Assembly: GCA_964423405.1 (NCBI GenBank)
Contig: CAYREY010000069.1
Coordinates: 1-27,362 of the forward strand
Direction of reading: 5' to 3'
From: Bog-950 sp964423405
GTDB lineage: Bacteria; Bacteroidota; Bacteroidia; Chitinophagales; LD1
DNA: 27,362 bases
Shown here: one piece after another, positions 25,001 to 27,362 of the stretch
Layout of the letters: every line of letters begins with the position of its first letter
How positions within the stretch are numbered: the stretch's first letter is position 1
Position numbers and translations under genes: made by a program
Notes under the pieces: generated by a model
Told to the model about the DNA's origin: nothing
The model's database searches: none
Seen by the model: the letters and a program-made list of their open reading frames with translations, nothing else

Positions 25001-26806
25001 GAGCTTGCCAAAGCAAAAGATATTGCACGTAACGACACTACCTATCACCGCAAAAAGCTGAATAACCAGGAGCGTATCAGGGCCCAGATTAAAGCAAATG
25101 CAGAGGCTATAAAGGCCAAGAAGAAGGAAGTAGGCGTAGCAGAAAAAGCGGATAAGCCTAAGCGTAAAGAAGAAGTAAAAACGCTGAAAACAAACCGTAA
25201 GAAACTGAAGAAAGACCTGCAGGCCGCAAAGAAAGATGCCGAAGTGGTGCGGTTGAAGAAAGAGCTGAAGAATACCAAGCTATCGCTGAAACAGAAGCGC
25301 AACGATTACGAAAACAAACAGGCACCAAGCAACCCGCTTATATCTATACTGATGCGCCCGCTGCTATCGTTAAAGAAAGTATCGGTAGAGTATAAGGAAA
25401 CTAAAGGTACGGTGTTGCCGGGCTTTACCGGTTACTCGCAAATACTGGGTAACCAGATAAACGGAAGCAATAAATTTATAACCGACAAAAACATACGCAG
25501 TGCGCCGGGTTACGATTTTGTATTTGGCTGGCAAATGGGCGACAGGTTCTTTAAAGGGGTAGATCCGTTTACACGCGATGCGTGGTTGGATGAAGCAGCT
25601 GCCAAAGGCTGGATTACTACCGATACTTTATTGAACCAGAAGTTTACACAAACCCGTTCGTCGAGGTTGGATGTAACTGCTACTATTGAGCCATGGAGCG
25701 ACCTGAAAATAGACCTGTCGCTATTCCGCGATTACACAGAGAACCATTCTCAGTTCTTTAAGGCGATACAGGACCCTAATAACCCCGGCCAGATAACCTA
25801 TGCGCACCTTAACCCAACCAACATGGGTTCATACAGTATTTCGTATCTGCCGGCCCGTACCATGTTTGATAAAACAGAGAAAGACGGCAACTCGGAAATA
25901 TACCGGCAGTTTGAGCGTAACCGCGAGGTTATATCCAAGCGTTTGGGCAATGGTACATACTATAACCCGAGCGACTCTACATTTAACCCTAACTATACCA
26001 ATGGCTACGGGCCTAAATCGCAGGATGTGCTGATACCGGCATTCCTGGCGGCGTACTCAAAATCCGATCCCAACAAGGTGCAGCTAAATCCGTTCAAGGC
26101 CATACCGCTGCCTAACTGGCGCATATCGTACAACGGCCTTACCAAATTTAAGTGGGCGCAAAAAATATTTACCAACTTTACCATTACACACGGCTATAGC
26201 TCTACCTTAACGGTAAACAGCTTTAACACTAACCTGGATTACCGTGGCGATGGCAATATGTTTGGCCAAAACCGTATAGACAGCCTGAACGGCAACTATT
26301 ATCCGTTGTACAACATGCCAAGCATTGTAATGAACGAGCAGCTATCGCCGCTGATAGGCGTGGACATGACGTTTAAAAACAACATTACCGCCAAGGTAGA
26401 TTACAAGCAGAGCCGTACCCAAACCATGAACTTCTCCGATTTTCAGCTGGTAGAAATGAAAACCAAGCAGCTAACGGTAGGTGCAGGTTACAAAATACGC
26501 GGGCTTAAGCTGCCATTTACTATTAAGGGAAAGAAAATACGACTGGACAACGACCTTAGTTTCCGTTTCGACTTTAGCTACCGCGATAACGTTACCGTTA
26601 ACCACCGGATAGACCAGGGCCAGCCGCAGATTACATCCGGCTCGCAAACCATTACCATTCAACCATCGATAGACTATATAGTAAGCAAACGATTAAACGT
26701 GCGTATCTTCTTCGATCAGACCCGTACCATACCTAAAATATCGTCGGGTTTCCCTACCACCAACACCCGTGGAGGTATCACTTTACGTTTCTCGCTGGGC
26801 GACTAA
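19067..26806 (+). CDS. sprA: T9SS outer-membrane translocon SprA
   Basis: 2579 residues from a GTG at 19067 that gives the signal peptide (RVKHKIVTGLLALSCMGVLL). SprA is the single-chain, 36-strand outer-membrane pore of the type IX secretion system, also required for gliding in motile relatives. Family features are the conserved N-terminal periplasmic part (DPPAIEQKVEYDPETGMYVV), SprA-type barrel repeats such as IEFGNVSLPLQTRLITGSQT (about residues 250-270), YVDDFEGTSNGYDL (about 834-850), and a C-terminal end GGITLRFSLGD typical of a last barrel strand. It is somewhat longer than the F. johnsoniae protein (about 2400 residues). A lysine/glutamate-rich insert of about 140 residues (1945-2084) accounts for most of the excess. 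It is preceded by ruvA and followed by gcvH, the usual order. Confidence 0.96.
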   Translation: MRVKHKIVTGLLALSCMGVLLAAYGGGRTFRMRNLLAEAPEPAPVPDSPEIKLKYPIKDREGDFVTDKPNDPFYMKDPPAIEQKVEYDPETGMYVVTEKVAGQNVRPPMYMTYGEYLDYTEKQERAAYLKERQHAVSLVEDKSIVPPIQVKKQFFDKLFGGSKIEIKPQGNVEMTLGGNVQKTANPNIPIRNRRTGGFDFDMNININVIGKIGDKLQLGVKYNTQSGFDFDNQVKLGYTGDEDDIIKVIEFGNVSLPLQTRLITGSQTLFGAKTQFQFGRLTWTSIFSQQKSKKETVLIENGAQRQNFEIRSDQYEENKHYFLAQYFRDQYDYALSGLPNIKTVVNITRIEVWVTNRNGTTQNVRDVVGLNDLGEANPYNSTRIQSTANGDLRARNEANNLYARLSSSPGNRFVDNIVGTLIGPEYGLEQGQDFEKTYARKLNDNEYTYNRQLGYVSLNSQLNPNEVLAVAFQYEYNGAVFQVGEFGNQVPPDSNATSKVLYLKLLKGTTVRPLLPIWNLMMKNIYSLGAYNLSNEDFRLDLYYNDPGGGLKRYMPKGCISGTPLIRVLNLDRLNMNNDPQPDGLFDFVPGVTILTQNGRLIFPVKEPFGNNLRDAFENCNPPTPDNIANLYVYDQLYDSTKFRAQQFPEFNRFVIKGQYKGSNNREISLGAGNIPRGSVIVTAGGQKLVENTHYTVDYNLGRITIIDQGILNSGQQIKVDYENNNLFATQVRTMYGTRLDYRVNSKFNIGGTVMHLRERPFTQKVNIGDDPIANTIMGLDIKYETNAPWLTKALDKLPIYSTKEMSTISTYAEVAYLKPGHSRAINGNDKQGQVYVDDFEGTSNGYDLKTPPVSWKLGSIPRKATDASGKILFPEADFINDERSGYNRAKLAWYRIDNSFFNQQTCPDVVWNNPDPLTNLKSHYVRLIPTQEVFPNRPNQTLDQNLYTFDLSYNPKERGPYNYEADPGITPGVSQGVDPATGLLKSPQTRWGGVMRSIDNNDLEATNVEFIEFWMLDPFLYNTTSPGGKLYFNLGNISEDILRDSRMSYENGIYADTNLLDKTFWGWVPKQPALVDAFDNDQNLRGVQDVGFDGMGNDLERLRKDAFLQKLNANNFAQAVKDKLNADPSSDDYRFFKDEDAYANVGSVVSRYSNFTGVEGNSPVQTNTVQTTAQTNLPEKEDLNKDNTLNENEEYFQYEIDLKPGMGVGTNRYIVAEVNQATNPSIGVDGNGTPARWLQFRIPIREYTSRVGNIPDFKSIQFMRMFLTNWQDSVILRFGTLELRRNQWRTYNLNIDDPCDGVGGDADLGYFNVASVGIEEHSGKRPVNYVLPPNIDRTQALGAQTNQFVAQNEQALAINACDLKDCSRRAVFKNLTLDVRRYKQLRMFIHANRISGEIAVKDDEVTAFIRIGSDFVDNYYEYEVPLKVTADGAYNNDLTSDREIVWPVANDVEINLQDFVQLKQTRNSTDGYPRTAVFSQRDSKGRLISIKGNPDIGAIKTIMLGIHNPFAGDTATNPLVDADDAQPKCVEVWFNELRVSGFEEFGGTAALANVNIKLADLGNISLSGEMHTRGFGQVEQKIDQRYKDNLWKYDFSTNIEGGKLLPEKAGIRIPFYANYAQSFSTPEFDPYQFDIPTRDYIKTIKASDGNKAARTYRSQVQTINTRRGYNFSNVRVVPQTKAKRPHIYDPGNFNFTYSYNELLFSDPFIEKNSKKNWMGIIGWSFAPQTKDFSPLKKAIKSKSKWLDLFRDFSFNPYPSTLSFTTDMNRDMTEIKLRSLGEVDFDIPATFSKNFRWNRNYVFKYNPFKSLSIDYSANNNARIDEPDGKIDTKAEKNAIWNNIGQGGRNTNYSQQLGVNYTIPINKLPALDFITATVSYNSGYTWTALPWQLDTATNELRQNTLGNIITNSQNDRAKVDFNFKKLYDKVPFLKTYNSPNPNAGDKKENDKKRDAVKKAREKIADEIKKLKERRDKLKEELAKAKDIARNDTTYHRKKLNNQERIRAQIKANAEAIKAKKKEVGVAEKADKPKRKEEVKTLKTNRKKLKKDLQAAKKDAEVVRLKKELKNTKLSLKQKRNDYENKQAPSNPLISILMRPLLSLKKVSVEYKETKGTVLPGFTGYSQILGNQINGSNKFITDKNIRSAPGYDFVFGWQMGDRFFKGVDPFTRDAWLDEAAAKGWITTDTLLNQKFTQTRSSRLDVTATIEPWSDLKIDLSLFRDYTENHSQFFKAIQDPNNPGQITYAHLNPTNMGSYSISYLPARTMFDKTEKDGNSEIYRQFERNREVISKRLGNGTYYNPSDSTFNPNYTNGYGPKSQDVLIPAFLAAYSKSDPNKVQLNPFKAIPLPNWRISYNGLTKFKWAQKIFTNFTITHGYSSTLTVNSFNTNLDYRGDGNMFGQNRIDSLNGNYYPLYNMPSIVMNEQLSPLIGVDMTFKNNITAKVDYKQSRTQTMNFSDFQLVEMKTKQLTVGAGYKIRGLKLPFTIKGKKIRLDNDLSFRFDFSYRDNVTVNHRIDQGQPQITSGSQTITIQPSIDYIVSKRLNVRIFFDQTRTIPKISSGFPTTNTRGGITLRFSLGD

Positions 26807-26838
26807 CCGGCAGATATGCTTTAAATCATCAAACATTT

Positions 26839-26871
26839 AAACCTTACAAGTTTCTAAAACTTGTAAGGTTT
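26839..26871 (+). terminator. Rho-independent terminator after sprA
   Basis: Perfect 15-bp stem AAACCTTACAAGTTT (26839-26853) with AAACTTGTAAGGTTT (26857-26871), 3-nt loop, followed by TATATTTTC. It separates sprA from gcvH. A sequence of this type is also a common intergenic repeat in Bacteroidota. Confidence 0.88.
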
Positions 26872-26907
26872 TATATTTTCGGGCATTCAAAATTTAAAAC
26901 CACTATC

Positions 26908-27288
26908 ATGAATTTTCCGGCAGACTTAAAATACAGCAAAGAGCACGAATGGGTACGCGTAGAAGGTAACACCGGCACTGTAGGTATTACCGATTTTGCA
27001 CAAAAAGAACTGGGCGATATTGTTTATGTAGAAATTGAAACAGTAGGCGATACTGTAGAGAAAGACGCTGTGTTTGGTACTGTAGAAGCGGTGAAAACCG
27101 TATCGGACCTGTTTTTGCCGGTAGGTGGTAAAATAGTGGCCAAAAACGAAGCACTGAACGATAACCCGGAGGCTGTTAATACCGACCCGTACAACAGCGG
27201 CTGGATGGTGAAAATAGAACTGACCGATGCTTCGCAGCTGGATAGCCTGATGGATGCAGAGGCGTATAAAAAGCACATAGGCGCTTAA
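26908..27288 (+). CDS. gcvH: Glycine cleavage system protein H
   Basis: 126 residues, the usual H-protein length. Its lipoyl arm carries the aminomethyl group between the P, T and L proteins of glycine cleavage. The lipoylated lysine is K63 in TVEAVKTVSDL, within the barrel-sandwich fold (VGITDFAQKELGDIVYVEI before it, LPVGGKIVAKNEAL after it). NSGWMVKIELTD near the C-terminus is conserved. It has its own leader after the sprA terminator; TATATTTTCG at 26873-26882 is a weak promoter match. The other gcv genes are not here. Confidence 0.96.
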   Translation: MNFPADLKYSKEHEWVRVEGNTGTVGITDFAQKELGDIVYVEIETVGDTVEKDAVFGTVEAVKTVSDLFLPVGGKIVAKNEALNDNPEAVNTDPYNSGWMVKIELTDASQLDSLMDAEAYKKHIGA

Positions 27289-27298
27289 TAGCAGATAC

Positions 27299-27362
27299 TT
27301 GATATCCTTTATAAAATACAACTGGCCGTCCATTTTATGGGCGGCCTTTATTTTGGTGCTTT
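27299..27362 (+). CDS. VanZ-like membrane protein, 5' fragment
   Basis: From a TTG at 27299, 11 nt after the gcvH stop, an open frame reads ISFIKYNWPSILWAAFILVL to the window edge. A basic/aromatic start, W-P-x-I-L-W and a hydrophobic helix are how VanZ-family proteins begin, and vanZ-like genes commonly follow gcvH in Bacteroidota. Only 21 codons are visible and the TTG start is inferred. The same bases form a 10-bp stem (27324-27346, one G-T pair) followed by TTTATTTT, so a terminator for gcvH is the competing reading. Confidence 0.6.
   Translation, partial: MISFIKYNWPSILWAAFILVL

Noticed and set aside
1..27362. Phage, transposase, defence-system, toxin-antitoxin, tRNA or rRNA genes
   Set aside because: None recognised on either strand; only small non-coding repeats suggest past mobile activity.

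Overview
The window reads as ordinary chromosome from a member of the Bacteroidota, most likely near the Chitinophagaceae/Sphingobacteriales. The evidence is a full-length T9SS translocon gene sprA, a secreted protein with a T9SS type A C-terminal sorting domain, promoters of the Bacteroidota type (TTG/TTTG, about 19 nt, then TAnnTTTG), few clear Shine-Dalgarno sites, several GTG/TTG starts, and short interspersed repeats typical of the phylum. A run of exactly 100 N at 4004-4103 marks a scaffold gap, so this is a draft or metagenome assembly.

Layout. 1-275: 3' end of an alkyltransferase-like (ATL) DNA-binding protein. 374-568: a tiny exported polyproline protein with a PID-type C-terminal sorting-like tail, followed by a strong terminator. 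569-1108: no gene, but an inverted-repeat-bounded block of small hairpin repeats. 1109-2575 (-): T9SS cargo protein. 2799-3578: lpxH. 3588-gap: exported propeller-like protein cut by the gap. 4182-5093 (-): DUF72/YecE protein. 5184-7778 (-): two paralogous secreted MORN-repeat proteins flanking rnhB. 7934-14910 (+): a long envelope run of flippase, dut, sugar nucleotidyltransferase, TPR protein, DUF4292 protein and an EnvC-like degenerate LytM protein. 14951-16096 (-): outer-membrane barrel-like protein. 16278-18185: tatA and gatA. 18367-27362: ruvA, sprA, gcvH and the first codons of a VanZ-like gene.

How the genes fit together. Most of the window concerns the cell envelope: lipid A synthesis (lpxH), polysaccharide export and sugar activation (flippase, nucleotidyltransferase), outer-membrane and peptidoglycan maintenance (TPR, DUF4292, EnvC-like), and protein export (tatA, sprA and the T9SS cargo). 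Housekeeping genes (dut, rnhB, gatA, ruvA, gcvH) are interleaved, as is usual in these conserved Bacteroidota gene orders.

I found no phage, CRISPR, toxin-antitoxin, defence island, tRNA or rRNA. The more interesting signals are: the repeat block at 636-1100; repeat sequence that has apparently become protein termini (14951-16096 gene, 13585-14910 gene, lpxH end); a compact three-tier hairpin in front of ruvA; a lysine-rich coiled-coil insert of about 140 residues inside SprA; the tiny PID-tailed protein; and the twin MORN genes around rnhB. None by itself proves a new system.
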